Positions 45,522-58,400 of a stretch of 64,000 bases of DNA are shown here, piece by piece. The notes beneath the pieces are model-generated. The model was not told where the DNA came from. It searched no databases and saw only the letters and a list, made by a program, of their open reading frames with translations. Position 1 is the stretch's first letter, and each line of letters begins with the position of its first letter. The stretch spans positions 6,329,501-6,393,500 of the forward strand of contig JAULJL010000015.1 of assembly GCA_030761205.1 (NCBI GenBank), given 5' to 3'. The stretch comes from Fremontodendron californicum. Lineage: Eukaryota > Streptophyta > Magnoliopsida > Malvales > Malvaceae. The position numbers and the translations under genes are program-made.

Positions 45522-46831
45522 CTAGTATTTGTTATCACATGCATTTGCATGTGAATACTCATTATTTTATCTATGTTTGAGTATATAGTTGTATATTTTA
45601 AAAATAAATAAAATAATAAAGTGTATATTAATTAAAATTTAGTAATATTTGTTTCATATGCAAATTATTATAAAAGCTTATTATTTTTAATATCAATGCA
45701 AAATTAATGTAAATTTTAATTATGTTTTATTAAAATTTAAACTTTTAAGATAAAGCAGTTTCATATAAACTTTATTTTTTAAAAATTAATTCATTTAACA
45801 AAAATGTGTTAATAAAACTAAATCTCTTTCTTATAAATTAGATAAATCTTATTAATAATAAAAACAAATTTAAAATGGTAAATTAGTAATATAATGAACA
45901 ATAATGGATATTTTCGTCAATTCAAAAGATTCTTCACATTCGTGCTTTTATATATATTAGTATTTATTATCACATGTGTTGGCATGTGAATACTTGTTAT
46001 TTTATCTATTTTTGAATATATAATTGTATATTTAAAAAAAAATAAACCTAATAAAATGTATATTAACAAAATTTTGATAAAATTTGCTTCATATACACAT
46101 TATATCAAATTGTTATAAAGTTCATTATTTTTAATGTCAATGCAAAATTAATTTTAAATATAAAAAATTTAATGTAAAAAAAAAAAAAAAAAAAAAACTT
46201 TTAAGATAAAACAGTTCATATAAACTTTATTTTTAAGTTCAACGGGCAAAGAGGAAGCTAAAGGGTAAATCTTTTATTGCTACAGTACTGCTTCGAATTG
46301 CTTGGAATGCTCTCATATATCATGTATGGAGGGAGAGGAATAACCGCAGGTTTGGTAAACAATCTCAGCAATGTATGCAAATGCTTGAGAAAATCAAGGA
46401 GGAGGTTAGCTATAGACTATGGGGGATGAAAACCATAAAGGATGATACTGTTAATAGAGATTTGCATGTTGCATGGGGTTAAAAAGCTCACTGATAGCAT
46501 AATTGGTTCTTAGCTATGTAAAGAAGACATTGTAAAATGTCCATTTGTTTGCCAGCTATGCTGGTTGTATTGATGTAGCAGTGCATGCTGCTTTTGGATA
46601 AATACAAACTTTGCTTATCCAAAAAAAAAAACTTTATTTTTTATTAAATTAATCTATTTAACGAAAATATTTTAATAAAACTAAATTTCTTCCTTATAAA
46701 TTAGATAAATCTCATTAATAATAATAAAAAATATTTAAAATAGTAAATTAGTAATATAATGAACAACAATGGGTATTTTCGTCAGTTCAAAAGATTTTTC
46801 ACATTCGTGTTTTTATATATATTATTATAGA
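45522..46831 (-). mobile_element. head-to-tail pair of non-autonomous Helitrons, split by a LINE
   Basis: On the minus strand the outer unit begins TCTATAATAATATATATAAA at 46831, preceded by A. The inner unit ends at 45522 with CTAG followed by T. That is the A^T insertion and TC...CTAG pattern of Helitrons. The CACATGCA/TGCATGTG hairpin lies 11 bases before CTAG. A second copy of this terminus (hairpin then CTAA) ends at about 45959, directly followed by another 5' end without its TC. The units share CACGAATGTG and TTCAAAAGAT motifs. There is no Rep or helicase coding sequence. Confidence 0.75.
46236..46630 (+). mobile_element. 5'-truncated LINE, copy 4, inside the Helitron
   Basis: Only the last 390 bases of a copy-3-type LINE are present. 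The frame reads KRKLKGKSFIATVLRIAWNA onwards to the ORF2 stop, followed by the tail hairpin (46592-46624) and an A tract. A duplication of about 13 bases (AAACTTTATTTTT at 46222-46234 and after the A tract) flanks it. It is nearly identical to the end of copy 3, but in the opposite orientation. Confidence 0.85.
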
Positions 46832-49459
46832 TTAGTAATTAACATCAAATTATCAATTTTGATGACCGATTTTATTTTTTAAAGACTTTCTTAAAAATGG
46901 TCAAACAATTATTTATTGTTTTTTTTTTATTTTTTGAATAACGATTTACCTAAAAAATTCCAAAAAAAAAAAAATCATATAACAATTTTCATTATCCTTT
47001 AATTTTTATTTTTTTTACCCTAAATCCTAACACCAAGGAAAAAAACTAACTTAAAAGCCCAAAAATAAGACTCACAAAATCCACAGAAATCAAAATGCAA
47101 AACCCAAACCAAAAGTGAAACATGACAATTCATACACCACCACCTTAAAAAACCTTAAACTCAAGAATCAATGTTAGATGGGATGGAACATCATAGAAAT
47201 AGTGACCAGGCACTCAAAGTCTGATCTTTAATTTGTACTTTGGGCAAATTATCTTCTCTTGTACAGCCTTTGAATTTTTTTCCTTTTTCTTGTCTGTTTT
47301 TTTTTTCTTTTGAATAAATATGAAAAACATGCTTTTAATAAATAAATTATTATTAAATGATGTAATGAATAAAAATATTTAAAAAAGAGAAATGAATAAT
47401 TAAAAATTATTATAAAAAATATTGTAAAAATAAAATGATCCTTAATAAAAAAAAAATTTCCTCTCTTTTTCTTTTATTTTTTAATTTAATTTTTAATTAA
47501 AAAATAAATAATCTGATTTTTTTTTTAATTTTTAAAAATAAATTTTAAAATTTTTTATTTACTTTTTTAATTAAAAAATTTAAAAGAATAAAAATAATAT
47601 TCCTAAAATTAATTTTTCTTTATTTTTTAAATTTTTTTTAAATTTAAAAAAAATAAATATTTAAATATTTTATTTTTTCAATTTATTTTCAATTAAAATT
47701 TTAAAAAAAATAATATTTCATTAATAAAAGAGAAAGAAAAAATAAATCTTTTCATTAAAGATAATTTTATCTTTACAATATTTTTTATAATAATTTCTAA
47801 TTATTCATTTTTCTTTTTTCAATAACTTTTATTCATTAAATTATTTAACAATAACTTACTTATTGAAGATATATTTTTCATATTTACCCTTTTTTTTTCT
47901 TTTGCTTTTTCAGCTTTTAAAAACTGGGGAATCTCTTAAGCCACCTCTCTTTTTAACCCACGGTTTTCTCGTAATTTTTTATTACGATGGCCAATTTTGT
48001 ACGAGCTTTTACATCTTTAAAGTCTGAGCTTTCTTCTCATCTCATTTTCTTTTACTATTTGGCCGAAGAAAATCTTACCTCCAATCCACGTCTTTTTTTG
48101 TGTGTGTGTGGTTTACTTGAATTACTTGGTGATGTTAGCTTCTGATGTAGACTCGCTGTCTTTCATTTCTCCAGCAAGCTTTCATACGTATTTGATACGT
48201 AGAGCTTTTGTATTGTTCATCTAATTAAAGGGAATAAATCATCCAATTATAATTGTTTATAAATTAGATCGGACTGTATCAGATTCGGATAATAAATCTC
48301 AAAGGTCATCGGATTTGAAAAATCTATTTTATTATTTAAAAATATTAAAATTTTAAAAATATATTTTTTTATATTTTTATTAATTGAGTAATAATTCAAA
48401 ACAAGTCTACATCTGATAATGTTGATATTGATAGTTCCTCTTTTTTGGTATATCTTTGAATACTGATTAATTACATCTTAATTCAATTTCAAATGCATCC
48501 ACGTGGAGAGAATACCAGGATCAGATTTTTTTTGTGTGTCAAAACAAGCGAACAAAGAAGAGGCAAAAAAATGGAGATCATGATAAAAAATTAAAAAAAA
48601 AATGGAGAAGTTTTCCATTGAAGTTGCGAAAATAATGCAACTTTTTTTCCTACCCCTCGGGGGAAAAAGAAAGAAATTGACTTGCTTCATATTGATGTGA
48701 AGCTTTTCACTTAAGGTTAAAAGATAAGAGGGAGTAGTTTTCACCCAATACTTTTGAGCCTCATCTACCTTCATTGACCTTAGGCAAAGATCTTGTCGCT
48801 GTCTTTCTTGCTTTCTTTTCTTCCATTTCCGTAGCCTTCCCCGACCCTGAATTTGATGTTGCGCCCATCTGTGAACCAAGTTTCATCACTTGTGAACCAA
48901 ACCCCCTCCATCTGGCATTCTTATAAGCTTATTTCAAGTTTTTAAATCATACAATTTTTTTATTCGGCAGTTCGAGATAGAAAAAATAATTGTAAATATT
49001 AAAACTTAAATTTATTGAAAATCACATTTTAAAAATGGTTGATACAAAAAAAAAAAAACTAAATTCATGATTCTAAATCATGCATTTTCCCATGTCAGTT
49101 TCAAGTTTCAAGCCTGTCTTTTTTTTTTCTCTTTTCAAAGTAAAAATGTATGATTTAAAGTACTGGAATAGTTCATGTGGATCAGCTCTTGAAAGGGTCT
49201 TTGATCAACTTACATAAAATGTTGAAGAAGTCGCTATCTTGCAGAAGCGGTTTTACCTACCTTGCCATAATCCATATTGAATACGGGTGGTATCTTGACT
49301 ATCTTCTCTTACTTTATGTCATTTTTTCTTCTCTTTTCTTCCTCAACGGTAATTGGATATATCTACCACATCTTCAAGCCTCAAAGGTGATTTGATGAGA
49401 GAATTCGGATGATTAGATGCCAGCTGAGGTTCATTCGCGTTGAACTTTTGGCTCCAACC
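46832..49459. other. AT-rich intergenic DNA, no gene recognised
   Basis: Long stretches consist of A/T only (47330-47880). A 133-codon minus-strand frame at 48478-48879 has a basic start (RKWKKRKQERQRQ) but no recognisable domain and a hydrophobic low-complexity tail. It is not called. Confidence 0.45.
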
Positions 49460-50459
49460 CTAGTCATCAATAGACCAAGAATTCATTGCACGACCTGCTA
49501 AAGAACGAAAATACTTCTTAAATAATCAAAGTTTTAATAACCTCCTCGACTCCACAAAAACAAATGAAAAACACCAGCTGGATGGATCCCGGATGGGATA
49601 TCTTTTTCCATTTTTATGGGATTCTTCTATACATACAGGTGCCACTTCAAACTTGTTGCTAGCATGTAATATTAAATTGCTAAACTTGGCCATCTGGCAA
49701 CCTCTTTGACTTTTGATTCATCAAGTACTTATAGAAAGATTGGTGTTTAAACTTCAAACAGAATTTGTAAATCAAGTTCAAGCAAAGATGTTGCATAAAG
49801 AGAAAACCCATGTTCACTAGCAAATGGCTTATCAATATAGACCTGACTGAATTAACCTGAAGTGATGGTAGTAAAACTCAAAGCAGTATTTCCTAAGAAA
49901 ACCCCTTGTCAAGAAAGATTAATGGGACTGAAAAAAAAAAAAACATAAAAATGACTATTGGTATAGCTTTCATGGTTAACTGATCCTCACATGTTCAAGA
50001 TTAAAAAAAAAAAAAAAGAAAGCTCTGCTGTAGTGCTGTTTTAAAATAGTTACTCTTAATTGTCCATGGTAACTCATTATTACTGAACACCAAGTAATTG
50101 AAACATCATTCTAGCAATTGGGGATTTTCTTGTACCTTTGTCATGGCTTCCCCACATGAACAATTCATTTGTTGCAGTCCAACATCATTAAATAACATGA
50201 TGCAGTAACAATTTATTATTAGCTCCTTCAAAATCTAACAAGTAACAACTCAAGAAATCAATCCATTTTTGTGAAAGGAATTTCCAAGGGGTTCACAAAA
50301 GGCACTAAAATTCACATGCAGCAGCTAACAAAATGGTTGGTTAAAGAGAAACTGACTACCTTTTCTCTGCCCTGATGCAGCAGAATGGATGTTAAGATGT
50401 TGCTTTCGGCAGATTTCACCAAATTGCAGCGATAAAAGCTTGTGATCATAATCTTTTAA
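49460..50459 (-). pseudogene. two orphan 3' exons of an unrecognised gene
   Basis: Segment 50360-50459 reads LKDYDHKLLSLQFGEICRKQ and continues HLNIHSAASGQRK. It lies between an AG acceptor and a GT donor and leaves one base over. Segment 49460-49494 starts after GCAG and completes that codon, reading GRAMNSWSIDD and stop. The phases agree, so these look like the last two exons of a gene. I found no matching upstream exons before BUD32, and I do not recognise the family. It may be a truncated relic. Confidence 0.35.
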
Positions 50460-51529
50460 CTGCATCCCAAGTAAACCAATTAAAGCAGTATAACCTAACT
50501 AAGACTGCAAAACTATTAACATCCTAATTATAGAAAACATCATATAATGAGATTGAAACCAACAAGGCAGCCTGCAGCTCAATCTGCAAATGGCTTTTAA
50601 CAAGAAAAAAAAAACTAAAACGCGTGACAAAATTAGGAAACCAAGCATGTCCATACCCAAAAGTATCTAAATTTTGTTCATAGCATCATTTCACCTTGTC
50701 ATTCTCCTTACCAAAAATAACATTTAAGGAAAACCCAACTTTTATAACTGTATATAAACACAAGTTAATTAAATTTGATGTATTTTTCGTGATCCATACA
50801 CAAAGTATATATTGTATATACTATCAATGAATCTCATAGTAAAAAAGGGAATTACAACAAATTATTTCGTCAAATGTTTTTAAATATTTAACTAAATCAA
50901 CCGAATGAACACCTTTAACCACCATCAAATGGACCATAAATCTCTTTATCTTTCATGAATTTCTTCACTAGTATGTAACAAAAGAAAGAAAGTTAAATAA
51001 TCTGTCCCTTTGAATTTTGAAATTTTGATGTAACTGCATCCGCCCCTATTCCCAAATGGCTCTCTCTCATATATTTATTTGTTCAACAAACCGCTGCAAC
51101 AATATGGCCAAGAATATGAAATATCAGAATATATCTAAGTTTTGGGTTTCTCTCTTTCACATTGCATTACATAGAGCTTGGAAACGACAGCTTTTTTTTT
51201 TTTTTTGATGAAGTTTAGGAAACGAAGTTGACAGAAAGTGAGACAAATGCTTTGGAGAGCTAAGTGCTATTGTAGGAGTTACAGTCTGAACTCTCAAACC
51301 ACCATTCATAACAATTTCATATCCCTTCACATGCAGTCACGTGGGCGTATAAAGACAGTGCAAAGTTTTGCAAATAAAATTTGAAGTTCAATTGATTGCA
51401 AAATTATACCAATACTTACGAAATCGTGGTACAAAACTACTACTACTACCTTTTTCACTCTTATTTCGCTTATATATAATTGCAACCAAATTACAATTTT
51501 ACAAGGATTGGACGAATACCACTTTTGCT

Positions 51530-51722
51530 CCATGTTACCTACCAAGTTTCATGTGTCAGATATGAATATGTAGCTGACACAAATATACACAAATTTTTTG
51601 ATTTTTTTTTATAATTTAAAAAATCATACTTCATATCTATGTTTAAATATGCCTCAAACACAAGTATTGAATACATGTGTCCACGGCTATTTTTAAAAAA
51701 AATAAAGAGTCCCCTAACATAG
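51530..51722. mobile_element. diverged hAT-type MITE, relative of 4895-5063
   Basis: The left end CCATGTTACC and right end CCCCTAACATAG are degenerate inverted repeats. The flanking 8-bp sequences CTTTTGCT and CTTTTACT differ at one base. TGTGTCAGATATGAATATG and GTGTCCACGG resemble the other copy's core. Confidence 0.6.
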
Positions 51723-52169
51723 CTTTTACTTAGCCCATAATAGGAGCTAAAAATTCAAGCCCAAGACCTAGACCTAAGGGACGGAAATGGTCCAAGGTCT
51801 ACCAAAATTTGGCCCAGGAAATTTTCTTTATAAGAACATCTTACAATTGCATATATTATATATAGAAAAGCTAATGACTGTGCTTTTAGTCACTTGAATG
51901 CTGTAAAAGTTATCCAACACTAACAAGAAAAGCTAATTGGAATACAGCATTCAGAACTGAAAGTCAGGGGTCAACCTACATGTTCCCAAGTTGAAATGAA
52001 TCATGTATTTGTACACCATGATTAGGTCTCCAATGTTCAAAACGTGTGCATTACAATTGCAACATATAGAAAATATCACAACATAAAGTTTTAAACACAT
52101 TTTTTTTTTCATTGCATTAATCAATCTTGACATATTTCTCATACTTCATACCCCATCAATGAAGCTGGC

Positions 52170-53705
52170 TCATCCAACCATTGTGCGCTTTCGGCCCCTT
52201 TGTCGCACTGCAGATTATCGTGAAACAACAAGAACACAAGAAATGAGATCAGGGATGGTATAGAGTAAGGAGGGGATAAGGGCCCTGCTAAAACTTCAAA
52301 AAGGAGAGAAGAAAGGAGGGCTCATAGAATGGATCAAGGAGCAATAGTACCTTGAGCTAGCTTGTTAAATGTGGATGACCACTGCTTTGATGATTTCTTG
52401 TATGCAGCAAGTATAAGATCCATCTATGTTAAGCACCCAAAAGATAAGATGATAAGATTCTACACTCGTTTCAATTTAAAAATGAAGGAGACAACACGCA
52501 ATGCAATTTTACTTTCTAGGGCAACTTTAGAAAATTTTAACTCAAATGACCCTTTTAGGATCTGCATTCAATTCCACAATTTGCCCAGTGAAACTAATTT
52601 GTAAATACAAAAATTGTTGGATTTCAAATTCATTATGGTAAGCAAGCCACATCAAAATTGAGAGACTATTACAAAATGAAAGGCTAAACTTCTAAAATAC
52701 TCATTATTTTGCATTTTATGATTCCAAACATAATGTCTTCATTATCAAACACAAACATGAGACCAAGTTTTGACTTCCTGACACTATCATCAAAACTAAA
52801 GCCGAAAAAAAGGGAAGTTGTTTTTACCACATTCCCACACGAAGAATGCATTGAAATCAAGGCTCGTTCCAGGACATATAAGTCAACAGCTTTGTCTTCT
52901 GGAAGTGTTGATGTAAAGCTCAGACCAAAATCGATAAGAACCTAACCAAAAAAAGAAAGAAAAAAAAAGCAATTGAGATTATGAAAGCTAAATAACCTTA
53001 ACTAATACAGACCAAAGGCTAATTAAGGAAAATATAACAACTGACAAGCTGATTAGTTCCATTTCTGATTAACATGTTTGACGTGGTGAGGTCACCGTGA
53101 ACAAGTCCACCGTCGTGCAGTTTGCCAATTGCAACGCCAATCTGAGTGGCTATATCATCTAAACGTTCTTGAACGACGCCGGTTGACCCGAATTCAAGGA
53201 AAACATCTTTAACGGAAGGACCTTCCACGTACTCAAAAGTCAGAGTATGAAGCAGAGGGTCCACGGCGTAAAGAACCGGAGTCGAAACGCCAAGTCGTCG
53301 AGCCTTTGTCATGCACCTAGCTTCCTGACAAGAACAAAACAAAGAACTAATTCATTGATTTTTATAGAACAGCCGAGAAAAAGGAAAGAAAAGAGAAATT
53401 GGATTGGGAAAAAGGAAAAACGAACCGCGTTTAAGCGCTTGAGAGTGAGTTTAGAATCAAGAGAAGGATGCCTGTATTTCTTGGAGAAACGTTCTTTGAT
53501 GATGGACCTTTTTCCCACGAATTCTGACTCGAAAACTCTCTGAAAAGGGAAATAGTGAAATTAAAAATTTGGGATCAGGGTTTTTGTCTTTTTTTTTTAA
53601 TCTGAGCAAAAAAGAGTGGCTTTTTTTTTAACTTACAGCTTCAGCTCCTTGCTTAACCAGAATGAGGGAGCCATTTTCAACATCAGTCGTCGAGTCCAAC
53701 TCCAT
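52170..53705 (-). CDS. BUD32: BUD32 / PRPK kinase-ATPase of the KEOPS (EKC) complex
   Basis: Bud32 is the small atypical kinase of KEOPS, which makes t6A37 on tRNAs reading ANN codons. Six minus-strand exons are 53637-53705, 53426-53539, 53046-53324, 52828-52941, 52351-52423 and 52170-52207. Joined they are 228 codons plus TGA, about the known plant length. The start MELDSTTDVENGSLILVKQG has the family's VKQGAEA box. KRSIIKERFSKKYRHPSLD follows, then the catalytic loop H137-G-D139 to N144 (HGDLTTSN) and D158-F-G. As usual, no large C-lobe follows, and the C-terminus is the basic tail RQRGRKRTMVG. The upstream region has TGGGCCC-type site II motifs near 53847. It appears intact. Confidence 0.93.
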
Positions 53706-53759
53706 CGGGGAGGATTATGGTAACGGGAATCAACTCAACAGATTCTTCAGTTTCCTGAA

Positions 53760-54200
53760 AAGTTGCTCGCAGGGAGGGGGTGAGGAATTTTGAGGTTTTT
53801 TAGGGTTCGCACTTCGCACCAATCAGGCGCGAACAATCGGTTTTTTGGGCCCCAAATGATGGATATCCATACTTTCAATAACCCAATAAATTTGGGTTGG
53901 GCTCGTATAACCCCAAACAGAGTTAAAAAAACACAACCAACCCACAAAAATCCCGTAATAGAAAAACATAAAAAAGAATCTAAATCAACCAACAAAATCA
54001 AATCAAGATAATTAAAAAAATAAAAAAAAAAAGAAAAGAAAAACATCAGATTGCTAAATATAATAGTGCTTGGTAACAGAGACAAGATGAGAGAATAGAG
54101 AGAACGGCGGCATTGGTGTTTGGTGGTGGATACAAACTGAAAATTTTACTTAGCTTCAATTTGGAAAACCAACCTAAAGGGCTGGTGTCTCTTTGTTATA
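53760..54200 (-). promoter_or_regulatory. BUD32 upstream region
   Basis: TTGGGCCCC at about 53847 and GGTTGGGCT near 53896 are site II-like motifs expected in promoters of translation-related genes. No other gene shares this stretch. Confidence 0.35.
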
Positions 54201-54527
54201 CAAAACAAAAGAAATAATTTTAAGTAAAAAACGTGGTCCTTCAAGCTTAACTACAAAATTAAATTTATATACAATAATAATAAAAAAATAAATTAGTTAA
54301 TAAAAAATTTTAATTTATAATTAATTTTATTTTAAAAGAACATTAAACAAGAAATAAACAAGTTCTTAATGCATTTATAAACGTTCTTATAAATGAATAA
54401 TAAATGAATTTATTCATGAATATAAACGAATTGAATGTATATTAACTAGAGATCAGCTTGTTAGGCAAAGCTTGTGACAGGTATTCTCTTCAGACTAAAA
54501 CTGGGAAAGAAGTTAGAAACTTAAAAG

Positions 54528-54713
54528 TTAATCAAGTTTCTGTATGTAATTACGGAATGCGTGCAGCAGCCGATCTATGGGAAAGTGTCCTGTATATGGG
54601 GCTCTAATAGTATATGGAGTAGTTCTACAACAACCTCCTATAAGGGAAGCCCCATCCTCGCACCATTTGTTTACGTAGGCGACAAAATCTTCATCTGAGA
54701 CTCCACTATTTTC
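54528..54713 (-). pseudogene. homocysteine S-methyltransferase, isolated last exon
   Basis: Homocysteine S-methyltransferase makes methionine from S-methylmethionine and homocysteine. One minus-strand exon of 62 codons starts behind a preserved CAG acceptor. It reads ENSGVSDEDFVAYVNKWCED and then GASLIGGCCRTTP, the zinc-binding GGCC motif at the C-terminal end of the enzyme. A stop at 54528-54530 ends it. No other exon of this gene was found between here and the kinase gene upstream, so the enzyme cannot be made. The exon itself has no stop or frameshift, so loss of the rest may be recent or by deletion. Confidence 0.75.
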
Positions 54714-55472
54714 CTGCCACAGAAACAATGATTCAGATAAGTCTGGTAATGGCATATTACAAAATAAGACCATGAAAAGCTTTGAAGATTCGCTCCACAG
54801 TTGAACAAAAGAATAAACGAATTGATGATAACAACATAATTCAGCTTCCCTAATGGAAACACAAGTTTGTTAAGTGTAGTTTAAAGTTGAAGAAAAGCGA
54901 GAAAGGTTTCTTGGCGCTCAGGGCTCTAGTGGAACATTACCAGTATTCGATTTCAATTTCATGCATCTTATCTACATCCACTTTTATACTGACCCAGAAG
55001 TTTACTTTTTTCCTGGCGCTTTTTGTCCTCCATTGACAACCAATTTAGCTGAGTTTTTAAACAGGTTTCTGTTTTCCCAAAGGATTTCGTGAAACATTAA
55101 ACTATCTATTTCAATGTTCTCTTATTGTAGCTAATTTGCACCAAAACTTCTCAATGACCCTGTAAGATTCTGCAGGCCACACAGTTATTGAGATGATTCT
55201 CACTGTCGTCATAGGACAAAGCTATTGGAAGAAATGTAACTATTACAGCCCCATAATTTAGCCATTCATGCCACTAAAAGAATTATATATGAAATATTGA
55301 CCTTTAGATATACTATGTAAGAAACAATGCATCATTTGTATTGAAGGATTCATCAATGGGTTCTACATGGTCTTTAATCAATGACCTCGTTATTGAAAGA
55401 CCAGCTTAATCCAAACAATGAACTGCATATGTACGGGCAAAATAAATGAATGAGGCTAAAAAGTAAAAATTA

Positions 55473-58400
55473 TCATGGGCCACGGGGGATGAAACAGAAA
55501 CAGCCAGGAGCTTGGTCATCAGGTATCATGCCACCTCCCTTGCTTGTATCTACTGCTTCTAGCAATCTCACCACCTCATCCATGTCAGGACGTCTTTCAG
55601 GGTGTGCATCCCAACATTTTCGCATGATGCTTGCCAGTGAACTTGGGCAACATCTAGGAATTTCTGGTCGTAAATTCTGCAAATAACAATCTCCAACTTC
55701 ATTAACATATATAACATCAGACATTGCAACCAAAAGTATTAGAGGCACGCAAGATTACAGATTCAAGTGCAAAAATCCACTGATTTGGCTACAGATATAT
55801 ATTGAAGCCCCATTTTATACAAGATATATACGAATGGCGATGTTTCAATTTATCAAAAATGCAGGTGCAGCTAGGATGACTATGATGTAAAGGATGTAAA
55901 GCTAATTGAAAGGCTTCAAGATATAAATTTGGATCCTATTCATTTGCAAAGATAAGAAGGAAAGCCTGATAACTCCTAAAGCAGCAGTTGGTACAAATAT
56001 ATTCAAAAACAAGAACCAGAATATTTAAGCTTACCAGTTGACCACGGAGGTATATATGCAAGAGATAAAAGAACATATATATATATATATATATATATGG
56101 AATTGGGAAATATCATAAATATCAGTTATGTAGAGGCCATGCCAAAAGAACAATGCTTCGAGTTAGATCAGTCAATAATGTAATGTAAGATTTGAATTTT
56201 TAACTCATACCTGTCGTACTACTGCCGATGAAACTTCAGCGAAACTAAGATCAGCATAAGGCATGGCAGAGCAGTATATTTCCCATAAGCATATACCAAA
56301 GCTGTAGACATCGCATTTCCTATTGTAAGGTTTCCCATCAAGGACCTACACAAGTCATTGCATTAGATATTTCTCATTCTTTAGAGAAAAGGGAACTGAA
56401 CTGATAGCCAGAAAGCAAAGGAGGGTGTTCAGGCATTTAGGTGATCCAATTGTCGTTGCAGTACTTGAGCAGAAAGTTTGCATCGTTATAATAATTATTG
56501 GAGAAACAAATTATACAACAATGGATCTCCAAGGAGTGGATATACCTCTGGAGCCATGTAACCAAGAGTGCCTGTTTCCCCAGTCATGTCTCTTGGGTTC
56601 TGAGCTTCAACTCGAGCAACACCAAAATCAGCAATTTTCAAAGTTCTACGAAGATCTAGCAACATATTTTCTGTCTTGACATCACGGTGTACAATCTTTT
56701 TGGAGTGAAGATAGCTCAAACTGCAAATGGTGAACGAAAAATATCCATTATTTTTCCAAAGAGTAAACTTTGGAAATCCTAATTTACCTGAAAAATTACT
56801 CACCCTCTAGACAGGTCCAAAGAAATTTGAATCACAACCTTAAAGGCAAGTTTCTTCCTCCTGTTTCTGATCAAAAAATTCTTTAACGTCCCACCTGGAA
56901 GGTACTCAACAACAACACAACATTCTCTGGAAGGAAGACAATTCTTATTCTCACTTGTTGCATCTTTGGTCGGGATCTTAAGGTTGGAAGTTCCCATTGA
57001 AGCTCCAATAAACTGCAAGAGGCCGCTTATTCATGATTTGAACATTGAAATTCAAAATATTTAAAGTATTATGCCATGGTATTGCAATCAGAACAACAGT
57101 CATAACATTAGAAGAAGCTCAGAAAAAAAAAAAGAAAACCAAAAAAGCAGAGCCATCTTCCCATACTTAACTGCAACTAATATAAGATATGTATAATTAA
57201 ATCTCTTGCACCCCTCCTCGATCCCCTTCCGCTCCTCAAGTCTTTGACATGAGAAATAACCCAGTGACATCATATTATTAAAGCTAAATGTTGGGGAGTT
57301 TGTTGGTCCTATCATGACATAAAAGAAACCATATGCCTAACCTAGCTAAAACATAAATTGGTTTTACCTTTGTAACATTTGGGTGGTCAAGCTTATGCCA
57401 AACAGCAACCTCTTTCCGGAATGATGCCCGAAGAGCAGCAGCTTCAGCAACTGAGGCAATCCCATCCTCCCCCCAATCCAATACCTTCACTACAAAATTA
57501 AGAACTCTTTGCAGTTAAATTATCAGCAAGGTGGAGGCTGGAGCATGATTATTTTTACTGTTGCAGCTAAGTAGATTTTTTGCCATCAAATAGGGACAGA
57601 ATATAGGCAGCAAGTCATATTAGAGACCAGTATTTGACATTACTGCCCCTAGACACATGTTAGAATCAAGCATCAGAAAGTAAACACGGTCATCAAACTA
57701 TAGATTAAGGACACCTTCGAAAACACATATTTTCATTCAAAACAACTCAGTTTCAGATTGCCTAAAGTTAATTCAGAAATTTAAGTAATGCCATCTAAAC
57801 AACTCTGTGAAGAGATTCAAGAGAAAGCGATTATGGAGCACCATGGCAACTCTGCATAAGCTGGATATACCAAGCAAATGTAAAAGGACACGAGGGGCAG
57901 TTCTTCTTTACTGAAAGTTTTGTTGCAGAAGCAATAGTCACTGAAATCAAGATTAAGATTTTATAATTTTAAAGTGAAAAGAAATAGGCCCTATGGCTTT
58001 ATCACTTGCTCATAGAAAATGAGCAAGTGATCATGGAGCTTCATTCAGACAGTACTTGTAGTCAGCATACAGCATTAATATGCTTTATCTAGACAACTGA
58101 AAGTTACCTAGTCTGTCCAAGCTTTACTTTTTCTTTGCTAAAAGTGAAGTTGCCAAAACATACGCCTTTCATTACACCCTCATTTAAAGAACAAAACGCT
58201 TGCTAAGTTTTTTTGATAAAAGTTATACCTCAAAGCGATATAAACTTACAGTCAAGTTACTAGAATTGATGCTAGTCATGAGACATCCTGTGACTCACCT
58301 CAAGTTTCAAGCATGAACCTCTTATTACACAATGTATTCCGTCTTATAATATGATCCCTAAGATCAGAACCTAAAGATATGAATTCGTTATTACATTATC

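Noticed and set aside
48478..48879. 133-codon minus-strand frame with a basic start
   Set aside because: The rest is low-complexity and hydrophobic without domain similarity. An alternative frame is equally open over the same stretch.
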